From assembly GCA_964581465.1 (NCBI GenBank), contig CAZOOP010000006.1, positions 28,830 through 92,829 on the forward strand: a stretch of DNA of 64,000 nucleotides, written 5' to 3'. Of this stretch, positions 51,672 to 60,114 are shown piece after piece. The notes below the pieces were generated by a model that worked only from the letters and a program-made list of their open reading frames with translations, did no database searches and had not been told where the DNA came from. Both the position numbers and the translations under genes were made by a program. This DNA is from WJMB01 sp964581465. GTDB lineage: Bacteria > RBG-13-66-14. Numbering within the stretch: position 1 is the first letter of the stretch; each line of letters opens with the position of its first letter.

Positions 51672-52406
51672 ATGGAGCAGCAGCGTTACGCCGCGGTGAT
51701 CACCGGGGGAGCCCGGGGCATCGGCGAGGCAATCACCCGCGAACTGGCCCGGCGCTATCCCGTGGCGATCTGGGACATCGACCTCGACGGCGCCGACAAG
51801 CTGGCCGCCGAGTTAGGCGAGCAGGGTGTCCAGGCCCGGGCCTGGAAGGTCGACGTGGCCGACTACGACGCCGTGGCCGCCGCCGTCGACGAGGTGGTCG
51901 AGCACTTCGGCGGCCTCGAGGTGCTGGTCAACAACGCCGGGATCACCCGCGACGCCCTGTTCATCCGGATGAAGCCCGCCGATTGGGAGCTGGTCCTCAA
52001 GATCAACCTCACCGGGGCCTTCAACTGCTCCAAGGCCGCAGCCCGGCCGATGATGAAGCTGCGTCGCGGGCACATCGTCAACATCGCCAGCGTTGTCGGC
52101 CTGATGGGTAACGTCAGCCAGGCAAACTACGCCGCCTCCAAGGCCGGGATGATCGGCCTGACCAAGAGCCTGGCCCGGGAGCTGGCCCGTCGCAACATCA
52201 CCGCCAACGCCGTGGCCCCGGGCTTTATCGCCACCGCGATGACCGAGCTGCCCGAGGAGATCGTCCAGGGATGGATCGAGCGCATCCCCCTGGGCCGCGC
52301 CGGCACGCCCGAGGACGTCGCCCGGGTGGTCGACTGGCTCTGCTCGCCGGGCTCCGCCTATGTCACCGGCCAGGTGATCAACATCGACGGCGGGATGGTG
52401 ATGTAG
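51672..52406 (+). CDS. fabG: 3-oxoacyl-ACP reductase, FabG-type SDR
   Basis: The 244-residue SDR has the Rossmann glycine motif TGGARGIG, NNAGITRD, the catalytic Ser in NIASVVG and the Tyr-x-x-x-Lys in YAASKAG, then PGFIATAMT and VTGQVINIDGGM at the end. It reduces 3-oxoacyl-ACP with NADPH in fatty acid synthesis; as it stands away from the fabH-fabD group, an alternative SDR role is possible but the match is close. GAGG 7 bases before ATG 51672 makes that start better than ATG 51666. It follows phoH by 105 bases. Confidence 0.9.
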   Translation: MEQQRYAAVITGGARGIGEAITRELARRYPVAIWDIDLDGADKLAAELGEQGVQARAWKVDVADYDAVAAAVDEVVEHFGGLEVLVNNAGITRDALFIRMKPADWELVLKINLTGAFNCSKAAARPMMKLRRGHIVNIASVVGLMGNVSQANYAASKAGMIGLTKSLARELARRNITANAVAPGFIATAMTELPEEIVQGWIERIPLGRAGTPEDVARVVDWLCSPGSAYVTGQVINIDGGMVM

Positions 52407-52415
52407 CCCGCCGTC

Positions 52416-52445
52416 TTGACTTGTCGCGGTGCGGCCGGTTAAACT
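52416..52445 (+). promoter_or_regulatory. Sigma-70-type promoter ahead of the EF-G-like gene
   Basis: TTGACT (52416-52421), 18 bases, TAAACT (52440-52445). The next gene starts only at 53101, and a Y element lies between, so it may once have been nearer. The stretch 52446-52704 has no gene that I recognise. Confidence 0.5.
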
Positions 52446-52704
52446 ACGGTTCTTATCGCATTCCGGGGTCCGAGCGGCTGATAGGTGGCTGCAATCGCAA
52501 CCCGCCGCCTTGCTGAGCGGGACGGTTCACTACCGCCGACATCGGGCGACCGCCCGCAACAGCGCCCGGCCGGTTACGGATCTTTCGCGCACAGCCGATT
52601 CCAAACACCCCCCGTCGTCCAAGGACAGGCGCTTGCGCCGCTGAAAGGCGAAAGCGCTTCTCGGTGCGGAACCCGTGCATCCCGCCGTCCGCAATAATCC
52701 GTTC

Positions 52705-53017
52705 GGGATCGCAGGCCCCGCTCGGACCGGATCATTGTAGTATCCCGCTGATAAGACATGTGATGCGTTATATCTGCCTGTCACGGCGAATCGTGGCACG
52801 CACTAGAAGCGCGAACTGCTGGAAACCTTGCTGTCGGCAGTCGTGAATCAAACCTGGACGACGGATCGCAAGCCGCTTGCAAGTAACGTGATAACAATCA
52901 ATTAAGTCATGACAACGGCTTATTTGTACCGCAACACGACCTTTTCGACGAAACGGAGGGTGGCCAGTAAATCTCTCCCAATCAGCCTGATCTGGTCCGA
53001 ACACGCTCCATGACGCC
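52705..53017 (-). mobile_element. Y element copy I, reverse orientation
   Basis: A 313-bp copy from GGGATCGCAGGCC to CGCTCCATGACGCC with the GGTCCG/CGGACC ends. It is 83 bases upstream of the EF-G-like start, so it lies in that gene leader. No matching target duplication. Confidence 0.75.
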
Positions 53018-53100
53018 ATCCTGCATGCATAGGCTTTGGCGGCCACCGGGCCGCTATGATCGAATCGCCCAGCCCAACCAACAACCAAAGGTTTCTACCG

Positions 53101-55167
53101 ATGAGCAAACTGCGCAATCTGGCGCTGATCTCCCACGGCGGCGTGGGCAAAACCACCCTGGCCGAGGCCCTCAACTACGCCACCGGCTCCGCCAGCCGAC
53201 GCGGCAAGGTCACCGAAGGCAACACCGTCTCCGACTACCAGGAGGAGGAGAAGAAACGCGGCTTCTCGATCAGCCTGTCCGTCTTGCGACTGGAGCGCGG
53301 CGAAGCGGTGATCAACCTCGTCGACACACCGGGCACCCTGGACTTCGCCGGTGAGGTGGTCTCCGGCCTCTACGCCGTCGATGCCGCCCTGGCCCTGGTC
53401 AGCGCCGTCTCCGGCGTCGAGACGGGCACGGTCAAATACTGGGAAATCGCCGAGAGGCGCGGCCTGCCTCGAGCGCTGTTCGTCAACCGCATGGACCGGG
53501 AGAACGCCGACTTCGACAAGACCGTGGAGAGCATCAAGGAGACCTTCGGCCAGTCCTGCGTGCCCCTGCAACTGCCCATCGGCTCGCATACCGACTTCCA
53601 CGGCCTGGTCGACCTGGTGGCCGGCAAGGCCTACATCTACAAGGAAGACAGCGGCGAGTTCGACGAGGCCGACATCCCGGCCGAGCTGCAAGACGCCGCC
53701 GCCGCGGCCCGGGAGCAGCTCATCGAGGAGATCGCCGCCGCCGACGAGGCCCTGATGGAGAAGTATTTCGAGGAGGGCACCCTGCCCGCCTCGGACATCC
53801 ACCAGGGGCTGCGCGCCGCCTTCGCCGCCGGCACCCTGACCCCGATCTTCGTCGGTTCGGCCGAGCAGGCCGTCGGGGCGCATCAGCTCCTCGACGCCGT
53901 AGTCAACTTCTTCCCCGCCCCCGAGGACGTTCCGGCGCCGCCGCTGGTCAAGTTCACCAGGGACGCCGAGGCCGAGCCCGAGAGCGTCGAGCTGACCGAC
54001 GGCGCCGCCGCTCTGGTCTTCAAGACGGCCATCGACCCCTTCGCCGGCAAGCTTTCGATCATGCGTGTCTACAGCGGCAAACTCGGCGCCGAGGCCTACA
54101 ACGTCAACCGCCAGAAGCCGGAGCGCACCAACAACCTCTTCCACATCCACGGCGGCAAGCAGGAGGCCGTCGACGCCCTGGCCGCCGGTGATATCGGCGC
54201 GGCGGCCAAGCTCGACAAAACCCAGACCTGCGACACCCTGGCCGACGGGGCCAACAAGGACCGCCGCTTCACCGAGCTGCCCTTCCCCAACCCGCTGATG
54301 AAGCGCGCCGTCTTCCCCGCCTCCAAGGGCGACGAAGACAAAATGTCCAGCGGCCTGACACGCCTGCAGGAGGAAGACCCCACCCTGATCACCAGTCGCA
54401 ACGACCAGACCAACGAGCTGATCCTGGCCGGTCTGGGCGACCAGCATCTCAACGTCGCCGTCAGCCAGCTCGACAAGAAATACGGCGTCAAGGTCGAGCT
54501 CAAGGTCCCGCGCATCGCCTACCTCGAGACCATCACCAAGCGGGCCAAGGCCCAGGGACGCCACAAGAAGCAGACCGGCGGACGCGGCCAGTTCGGTGAT
54601 TGTTACCTCGAGTTCTGGCCCCTGGAGAGCGGCACTGGCAACGAGTTCGAGGACGCCATCGTCGGCGGCGCCATCCCGGGCAAGTTCATTCCCGCCGTCG
54701 AGAAGGGACTCAACGAGGCCTATCAGAAGGGCTACCTCTGCGGTTGCCCCATCGTCGACGTCCACGCCAAGCTCTACGACGGCAGCTACCACAACGTCGA
54801 CTCATCGGAGATGGCCTTCAAGATCGCCGCCTCGCTGGCCTTCCGCAAGGCCATGGATCAGGCCGATCCAGTGATCCTCGAGCCCATCGTCCGCCTCGAG
54901 GTTACCATTCCCGACGAGTTCCTCGGTGATATCTCCGGCGACATCAGCTCCAAGCGCGGCAAGATCCTGGGCATGGAACCCCAGGGCAAGATGCAGGTCG
55001 TGCGCGCCCTGGTGCCTGAGGCCGAGCTGACCAACTACGCCACCGAGCTGCGCAGCATGACCGGCGGCCAGGGAACCTACGACATGGTCTTCGAGGGCTA
55101 TGAGCGCGTTCCCGGCGAGACGCAACAGAAGATCATCGAGGAGTACGAGGCCTCGAAGGACAACTAG
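53101..55167 (+). CDS. Elongation factor G-like GTPase (EF-G2 type)
   Basis: A 688-residue GTPase with the domain order of EF-G. The P-loop is SHGGVGKTT rather than AHIDAGKTT, followed by RRGKVTEGNTVSDYQEEE, NLVDTPGTLDF (G3) and NRMD (G4). The RGITI effector element is KKRGFSISLS. This set matches the EF-G2/EF-G-like branch, typified by the second EF-G of Thermus, whose job is not settled and which may lack full translocase activity. It is followed by a good terminator. ATG 53101 fits the family N-terminus. The main fusA is presumably elsewhere. Confidence 0.88.
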   Translation: MSKLRNLALISHGGVGKTTLAEALNYATGSASRRGKVTEGNTVSDYQEEEKKRGFSISLSVLRLERGEAVINLVDTPGTLDFAGEVVSGLYAVDAALALVSAVSGVETGTVKYWEIAERRGLPRALFVNRMDRENADFDKTVESIKETFGQSCVPLQLPIGSHTDFHGLVDLVAGKAYIYKEDSGEFDEADIPAELQDAAAAAREQLIEEIAAADEALMEKYFEEGTLPASDIHQGLRAAFAAGTLTPIFVGSAEQAVGAHQLLDAVVNFFPAPEDVPAPPLVKFTRDAEAEPESVELTDGAAALVFKTAIDPFAGKLSIMRVYSGKLGAEAYNVNRQKPERTNNLFHIHGGKQEAVDALAAGDIGAAAKLDKTQTCDTLADGANKDRRFTELPFPNPLMKRAVFPASKGDEDKMSSGLTRLQEEDPTLITSRNDQTNELILAGLGDQHLNVAVSQLDKKYGVKVELKVPRIAYLETITKRAKAQGRHKKQTGGRGQFGDCYLEFWPLESGTGNEFEDAIVGGAIPGKFIPAVEKGLNEAYQKGYLCGCPIVDVHAKLYDGSYHNVDSSEMAFKIAASLAFRKAMDQADPVILEPIVRLEVTIPDEFLGDISGDISSKRGKILGMEPQGKMQVVRALVPEAELTNYATELRSMTGGQGTYDMVFEGYERVPGETQQKIIEEYEASKDN

Positions 55168-55195
55168 TCCTTTGGCATCGCAGTTGTTACGCAGT

Positions 55196-55220
55196 AAGCG
55201 GCCGGGTTTTCCGGCCGCTT
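55196..55220 (+). terminator. Intrinsic terminator after the EF-G-like gene
   Basis: AAGCGGCCGG / CCGGCCGCTT, 10 bp, loop GTTTT, followed by TTCTTA. Confidence 0.92.
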
Positions 55221-55275
55221 TTCTTACTGGCAATCAAAGCTCAATCAAAAACTTAGGCCCGGACCTCTGTTCCAA

Positions 55276-55309
55276 GGAGAAGCTCCCCGAGTGGAGAAGC
55301 TCCCCGAGT
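55276..55309. repeat. 17-bp tandem repeat
   Basis: GGAGAAGCTCCCCGAGT is present twice in a row (55276-55292 and 55293-55309). Each unit holds a small GGAGnAGCTCC-like hairpin. Confidence 0.85.
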
Positions 55310-55420
55310 GATACCGGAAAGCTGCTCAAAAAATCTGAAGCCGGAGAACCCCTTGAATAGCAATCCCGCAAGGAACATGAACTCCCGTGGGAGAGCAAGT
55401 TCAGACCGGTGCGCCCGGGA

Positions 55421-55548
55421 GCCCGCCGGCTTTGGCACGTTTCTTGCTATGCGTTACGAAAGCCGGTCGCCGCTGCGTCGAACTCATTGCCTGCAAGGGC
55501 CGTCGCGTTTTGGTGGGCATTGCAAGAAACGTGCCAAAGCCGGCGGGC
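55421..55548. repeat. Sigma-54-like inverted repeat, copy 3
   Basis: The longest copy: 27-bp perfect arms at 55421-55447 and 55522-55548 around a 74-base loop. The core TTGGCACGTTTCTTGC is shared with copies 1 and 2 and extended outward by GCCCGCCGGCT, matched on the other arm. It lies between the convergent ends of the EF-G-like gene and ispH, so it is not positioned as a promoter. Confidence 0.92.
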
Positions 55549-55568
55549 GGGGGTGGGCCGGGGGTTTG

Positions 55569-56408
55569 TTACATATCGCGCAGGCGCTGCACCACCTCGT
55601 CGATGATCCAGTCCGGGGTGCTTGCTCCGGCGGTGACGCCCAGGCGGGTCATCCCTGTGAACCACTCCGGTCGCAGCTCGTCGGCGGTTTCGATGTGGCG
55701 TGCGGGGAGTCCCAGCTTGTCGCGGCAGCGCTGGTAGAGCCGGGTGGTGTTGGCCGAGTTCTTGCCGCCGACGATGACGATGGCGTCGACCAGCTCGGCC
55801 AGCTTCTCGACGGCTTGTTGGCGCAGTGCGGTGGCGTTGCAGATGGTGTTGAAGACTTTGAGCTCGTCGGCCTTGGCCAGCAGCTCGCCGACCAGGCGGG
55901 CGTAATCGCCCAGCAACTGGGTGGTCTGGGCGACGACGCCGATACGCGGGGCGGAATCCAGGGCGCGCACATCCTCGACGGTCTGGACCACCCGGGCTCC
56001 AAGCCCGGCGTAGGCCGAAAGCGCGCGAACCTCGGGGTGGTCCGGCTCACCGACGATGACCACGCGGTAGCCCTCGGCGGCCAGGGACTCGGTCAGGCGG
56101 TGGGCCTTGCGCACCAGAGGGCAGGTGGCGTCGATGACTTCGAGTTCGAGTTCGGCGGCGCGGCGGTAGACCTCGGGCGGTACGCCGTGGCTGCGGATGA
56201 GCACCGCCGAGCCCGCCGGGACCTCGTCGATCGAATCGACGACGCCCAGACCGCGCTCGGCCAGGCGGCGGACCAACTGGGGGTTGTGGATGATCGGCCC
56301 CAGGCTGCGCACGCCGTCGGGGCGGGAGTCGGCGGCCTCGAAGGCCATCTGGCAGGCCCGCTTGACGCCCATGCAGAATCCGGCGGCGTCGGCGACGAGG
56401 ACTTCCAC
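55569..56408 (-). CDS. ispH: 4-hydroxy-3-methylbut-2-enyl diphosphate reductase
   Basis: A 279-residue IspH. The three cysteines that hold the Fe-S cluster are in GFCMGVKRA (Cys12), DATCPLV and NTICNAT; the substrate-binding RSHG, EPDHPEV, QTT and NSANTTRL, ending TAGASTPDWII, are present. It catalyses the last step of the MEP route to isoprenoids. A GTG at 56408 is the start, with CGGAGG 5 bases ahead; no ATG fits. It ends 21 bases from hairpin copy 3. Confidence 0.96.
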   Translation of the reverse strand: MEVLVADAAGFCMGVKRACQMAFEAADSRPDGVRSLGPIIHNPQLVRRLAERGLGVVDSIDEVPAGSAVLIRSHGVPPEVYRRAAELELEVIDATCPLVRKAHRLTESLAAEGYRVVIVGEPDHPEVRALSAYAGLGARVVQTVEDVRALDSAPRIGVVAQTTQLLGDYARLVGELLAKADELKVFNTICNATALRQQAVEKLAELVDAIVIVGGKNSANTTRLYQRCRDKLGLPARHIETADELRPEWFTGMTRLGVTAGASTPDWIIDEVVQRLRDM

Positions 56409-56451
56409 TCTGGCCTCCGGGTTGATGTGATCGGTTGGCTGATGGCGTTGT

Positions 56452-57609
56452 CTACCAGTCTGGAACGGGCGGGCGGGCCGGATTGTCGAAGAGTTCGTCC
56501 AGGGGCAGCCCGGCGTTGCGGCGCTCCAGCAAATCGCTGAAGCTGAACAGGGCCGTACCGTCGGCGCCGCGCAGCCGTACGGCGTCGATCCAGTCCTGCA
56601 GGGCGGCGGTGGGGATGAGCTCCCGTTCGTCGTGGAGCTCGCGAAGCAGGAGCCCGGCGTAGACCAGGGCTCCCTCGGCGTGGCGCACGGCGTCGTCGAG
56701 CTGGCGGACAATGGTCGCCCGCTCGGTGAAGTAGCTCATGGTGACCACGAGATCGAGCAGGCCGTCGGCCAGCCAGCGGCCCCAGTCCTGGAAGACGTCG
56801 TTGTAGGCGGTGGCGGCGCGCTCGGCGTAGACGGCCGCTGAGACCACCAGGTCCGGGCGCAGCTCGTGGGCGCGGTGGGAGACCTCGGCGACGAAGGCGG
56901 TGATGTTGCCCCGGCGCCAGGTGGCCCAAGCGGCGGGGTCGGCCTCGGGCGAGGCGACGCCGGTGGAGCGGCGGAACTCCTCCAGGGCCGCCGCGGCGTA
57001 GCCTGTTTGCGCGTCGCGGTAGCGCACGTAGTCCAGGTGCAGGCCGTCGAGGGGGTAGTTGGCGACGATGTCGGCCAGCACCTCGGCGGTGTAGTCGCGC
57101 ACGGCGGGTACTCCCGGGTCCAGCCAGCAGCGGTGGCCCAGGGGCAGCGGTCGGCGGGCGGAATCGCGGGTTATCCACTCAGGACGGCGGTAGACGACGT
57201 GGTTCGGGGAGTAGGGTGCGTGGCCGCCGGTGATCTCGAAGCAGACCACCCAGGCGTGGAGGTTGATTCCGGCGGCGTGGGCCAGTGCGCAGGCCCGGGC
57301 CAGGGGATCGAAGTCGGCGGGCTGGGAGGCCAGGTACTCGGAGCGCGGCTCGGGGTTGAAATGCAGATCGTTGAGGCGGTTGGGCAGGTAGAGGGCGTCG
57401 CCGCGGTAGCGCACCTGGAGAAAGATCTCGTTGAAGCCGGCGGCGGCGGCGAGTTCGACGACGCGGTCCACGGCGGCGGGGCTGGTCAGCTCCCAGGCCG
57501 GGACCCACAGGGCGCGGCCCTCCGGGGTCAGCCTTTGCTCGGCCGGTGCGCCGGCGGCGAGGAGGATCAGGGCCAGGGCGACCAGTGTGATTGGTCGGCG
57601 AAAGCTCAC
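56452..57609 (-). CDS. Exported glycosyl hydrolase-like protein (GHL10/DUF187 type)
   Basis: The 385-residue protein has a signal peptide (MSFRRPITLVALALILLAAG from GTG 57609) and a TIM-barrel-like domain with the group landmarks RALWVPAWELTS at the start, EIFLQVRYRGDALY, AAGINLHAWVVCFE, PLDGLHLDYVRYRD and LLDLVVTMSYF. The pattern fits family-10-like glycosidases, envelope enzymes whose polysaccharide substrate is rarely known. Its GTG overlaps the stop of the gene before it (GTGA), so it is coupled to the two small secreted proteins upstream. Confidence 0.86.
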   Translation of the reverse strand: MSFRRPITLVALALILLAAGAPAEQRLTPEGRALWVPAWELTSPAAVDRVVELAAAAGFNEIFLQVRYRGDALYLPNRLNDLHFNPEPRSEYLASQPADFDPLARACALAHAAGINLHAWVVCFEITGGHAPYSPNHVVYRRPEWITRDSARRPLPLGHRCWLDPGVPAVRDYTAEVLADIVANYPLDGLHLDYVRYRDAQTGYAAAALEEFRRSTGVASPEADPAAWATWRRGNITAFVAEVSHRAHELRPDLVVSAAVYAERAATAYNDVFQDWGRWLADGLLDLVVTMSYFTERATIVRQLDDAVRHAEGALVYAGLLLRELHDERELIPTAALQDWIDAVRLRGADGTALFSFSDLLERRNAGLPLDELFDNPARPPVPDW

Positions 57610-58040
57610 AAACCCATGGCGTCGAACTGGTTGCCCAACTGCAAGAACAGATCGGCGGTCGCGTCCAGCTCCACGCCGTAGAACTCGCGGGCCGTGGTCA
57701 TGTTGATCTCTCCACCGGAGCCGGTCTGCTCGAGCAGGTTGAGCCGGCTCTCGATGTACTCCATCTTTTCAAGTACGGCACCGAGGCTGGCGTCGTCGAG
57801 ACCCAGCACGGAGGGATCGCGGCGCCAGTTCTCGATGTACTCCCGACCGACGCGGACCATCTCGTCGTAGACCTGGCGCACCTTGGCCCGGGTGGGGCCG
57901 TCGAGTTCGTCCCACTGGCGGTAGAAGTCGGCCAGTTGAGAGTAGTTGCGCGAGACGGAGAGGGCGTCGGCCTCGCGCTGGCCGCCCAGACAGGCGACGG
58001 CGAGGATCAGGACGTAAAGGAGGGTCCGTTTAGTAGTCAT
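57606..58040 (-). CDS. Small exported helical protein A
   Basis: The 144-residue protein starts MTTKRTLLYVLILAVACLGG, a signal peptide or lipoprotein signal (Cys17), then helical segments with many Asp and Glu (VSRNYSQLADFYRQWDE, VRQVYDEMVRVGREYIEN, GAVLEKMEYIESRLNLLEQT, in part). It overlaps the previous gene by 11 bases and couples to the glycosidase after it by 4. No family recognised; the three may act together at the envelope. Confidence 0.75.
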   Translation of the reverse strand: MTTKRTLLYVLILAVACLGGQREADALSVSRNYSQLADFYRQWDELDGPTRAKVRQVYDEMVRVGREYIENWRRDPSVLGLDDASLGAVLEKMEYIESRLNLLEQTGSGGEINMTTAREFYGVELDATADLFLQLGNQFDAMGL

Positions 58041-58476
58041 AGTAGCTGAATGTTTCGGCGATGGAGACCGTCGTGTTGTGCAGGACGCTCAACAGGGCGG
58101 CGACCTCGGCGTACTCGCCGAGCTCCAGGTGGGCCAGCAGTTCGTTGGCTTTCTCCAACAGATAGTTGAGTTTGATTCGCAGCGAATCGTACAGTGTGCT
58201 GCCCGGGGGCAGGGGGTAGCCCTCTTCGAGGAGCTGCAGCCAGGAGCTGAAGTCGGCCAGGTATGCCAAGATGAACTCCCGGGTCGGCTCGGTCAGCTCG
58301 GCGAGCTCTTCTTCAGTGCGCTCGGCCACCACGCCGTACTCGCGGGTCAGCAGGAAGGCCTGCTGGGTGAGCTCCCAGGCGCGGCGCTCGTTGGCGGGAA
58401 TCAGATCGGTGTAATCATCGTCCGCCGCGACAGGCAGCGTCAGCAGTAAACTGAGGGTGATGAGGAGTGTCTTCAT
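58030..58476 (-). CDS. Small exported helical protein B
   Basis: A 148-residue protein with signal peptide (MKTLLITLSLLLTLPVAA) and a helical body with leucine-rich stretches (WELTQQAFLLTREYGVVAER in part, LRIKLNYLLEKANELLAHLE). It ends with SYYDY, encoded in the region where the next gene starts. First gene of a coupled trio that leads to the glycosidase. It resembles protein A in size and composition, possibly an old duplication, though identity is low. Confidence 0.73.
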   Translation of the reverse strand: MKTLLITLSLLLTLPVAADDDYTDLIPANERRAWELTQQAFLLTREYGVVAERTEEELAELTEPTREFILAYLADFSSWLQLLEEGYPLPPGSTLYDSLRIKLNYLLEKANELLAHLELGEYAEVAALLSVLHNTTVSIAETFSYYDY

Positions 58477-58760
58477 GTCGATCGCTCTAAACGCGAATGG
58501 TCGTGGAATCGTTCAGGCATCAAGCGGCGTCGATGGTTAATGTTAGTACAGCATAGCTGAAAACGGGCATCAATTCAGGTGAATGACTGGTCCGTTCCGC
58601 GAGAGGACGTGAGCGGATCAGATTATGACAATACTCGGCGGCGTTACCGCTTGCTGTACCGCAGAGCGTCGCGCGAACGAGTCGACCGGAATCCCCATTC
58701 TCTGTGTCTGCGCCTACCACCTTGACGCTCGAAAACGAGTCCCGTTGTCCCGGGGGGGTC

Positions 58761-59549
58761 TCAGGTTAGGAAGAGCCAGTAGAACAGTGTCACCAGCCCG
58801 ATGCCCAACAACGCCCCGGCCAACACCTCGCGCCAGGAGTGAATGCCCCGGCGGATGCGGGTGTCGGCGATGATCAGCGCCAGCAGGAACACCAGTACGC
58901 TGACCAGGGGATTGGCGGTGACCAGGGTGACGATGGCGAAGATGGCGAAGCTCACCGCGGCGTGACCCGAGGGCATCCCGCCGTGGAGGGGCGTACCCCG
59001 GCCCAGCAGGACCTTGCCCAGGATAACCAGGATGATCACCAGGGTGAAGCTGATCAGGGTGACGTACTCCGGACTGCCCTTGACCGCGCGGATGACCGAG
59101 AAGATGTGGGGCTTGAGACCCTTGAAGAGGACCAGGTAGCCGATGATCACCGCGGCGATGGTGGCGATGAAGACCGCGCCGGCGGCGATGTCCTTGACCA
59201 GCCTGACCAGGGGGTGGTAGGTGGTGCTGACCAGGTCCATGGCCTTCTCGATGGCCGTGTTGATCAGCTCGGCCACCAGGACGACGGCCACGGCCATGAT
59301 GATCAGCACCAGCTCGAGGCGGCTGATGTTCAGGAAGAGGGAGCCGCCGATGACGATGACGCCGACGATGAAGTGGATGCGGATGTTGCGCTCGCTCTTC
59401 AGGGCGTAGACGATGCCCTCCAGGGCGTTGTTGAAGCTCTGGGACATCTTGGGTTTGCGCCCCAGGGTGGCGCGGCGCCCGGGCTTGTGCGCCGTCCCGC
59501 GCGGGTCGCGTCCGCTGCGCTGCTGTTCACGCTCGCTGGCCATCGGCAT
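58761..59549 (-). CDS. DgkA-type lipid kinase fused to a PAP2 phosphatase
   Basis: In this 262-residue protein, residues 35-130 form a prokaryotic diacylglycerol/undecaprenol kinase (FNNALEGIVYALKSERNIRI in part, and the catalytic-type AELINTAIEKAMDL). The C-terminal part has the PAP2 motif PSGHAAVSFA and a third motif GIHSWREVLAGALLGI, in which Glu takes the place of the usual Asp. The first PAP2 motif is not clear. The enzyme would interconvert lipid-linked alcohols and phosphates such as undecaprenol. ATG 59549 is the first start; 59543 is close. It follows ybeY in the common pgpH-ybeY-dgkA order. Confidence 0.87.
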   Translation of the reverse strand: MPMASEREQQRSGRDPRGTAHKPGRRATLGRKPKMSQSFNNALEGIVYALKSERNIRIHFIVGVIVIGGSLFLNISRLELVLIIMAVAVVLVAELINTAIEKAMDLVSTTYHPLVRLVKDIAAGAVFIATIAAVIIGYLVLFKGLKPHIFSVIRAVKGSPEYVTLISFTLVIILVILGKVLLGRGTPLHGGMPSGHAAVSFAIFAIVTLVTANPLVSVLVFLLALIIADTRIRRGIHSWREVLAGALLGIGLVTLFYWLFLT

Positions 59550-59583
59550 CCAGGATGGTTTTCAGTCAGGTTCGCCGGATTGT

Positions 59584-60114
59584 TCAATCCGTTCGGGACA
59601 ATAGAGAGGTCAGCCAGTCGTGCTCGGCGACGAGTTCGCACTTGGTCAGCATCTCGTCGCGGCCGCGCTCGATGTCGTCGGTGTAGCCCAACAGGTGCAG
59701 CACGCCGTGGGAGACCAGGATCACCAGCTCGCGCTTGACACCGTGGTCGTAGTCGAGGGATTGGCGCTGGGCCTGTTCCACATCGACGAAAACGTCGCCC
59801 AGCAGCGGCGGTGACTTTTCATCGGAGCCGCGATCCAGGCCGTCCAGGCGGCCATCCTCGTCCGGGTAGTCCTCGTCGAGGTTGAAGGCCAGCACGTCGG
59901 TGGGCTCGTCGAGGCGCAGGTAGGTCTGATGCAGCCGTCGCATCTGGACATCGTCGAAGAGGACCACGGCCAGACTGCACGGCGCGGCCTTCTCGAATGC
60001 CAGGGTCAGCAGCGCGGCGCGTTTGATCAGCTCGGGCTCGACGGGAAGCTGCTTCTGGTGGTCGTGGATCAGCACCTCATATTGCTCGTGGAGCTGGGAC
60101 GTCGCCCGCCTCAT
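59584..60114 (-). CDS. ybeY: Endoribonuclease YbeY
   Basis: The 176-residue protein matches YbeY, an RNase for 16S rRNA maturation and ribosome quality control. The core reads DEPTDVLAFNLDE, LLGDVFVDVEQA and the zinc site HGVLHLLGYTDD. The usual site is HGxLHLxGYDH; here the third ligand His is Asp (the second Asp of TDD), a rare change that could still bind zinc. An insertion of about 15 residues (DGRLDGLDRGSDEKSPP) lies ahead of GDVFV. It begins at ATG 60114 in a 4-base overlap with pgpH. Confidence 0.92.
   Translation of the reverse strand: MRRATSQLHEQYEVLIHDHQKQLPVEPELIKRAALLTLAFEKAAPCSLAVVLFDDVQMRRLHQTYLRLDEPTDVLAFNLDEDYPDEDGRLDGLDRGSDEKSPPLLGDVFVDVEQAQRQSLDYDHGVKRELVILVSHGVLHLLGYTDDIERGRDEMLTKCELVAEHDWLTSLLSRTD

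Noticed and set aside
52453..52704. Several short overlapping frames upstream of Y copy I
   Set aside because: No ribosome sites, mixed strands and no recognisable family; likely non-coding.
53095..54792. 565-codon minus-strand frame opposite the EF-G-like gene
   Set aside because: Val/Gly/Asp-rich antisense shadow; the GTPase motifs on the plus strand are unambiguous.
55308..56540. Plus-strand frame of about 400 codons opposite ispH
   Set aside because: Shadow of ispH; it also runs through hairpin copy 3.
58839..59738. Plus-strand frame opposite the DgkA-PAP2 gene
   Set aside because: Asp/Gln/His-rich shadow with no family features.
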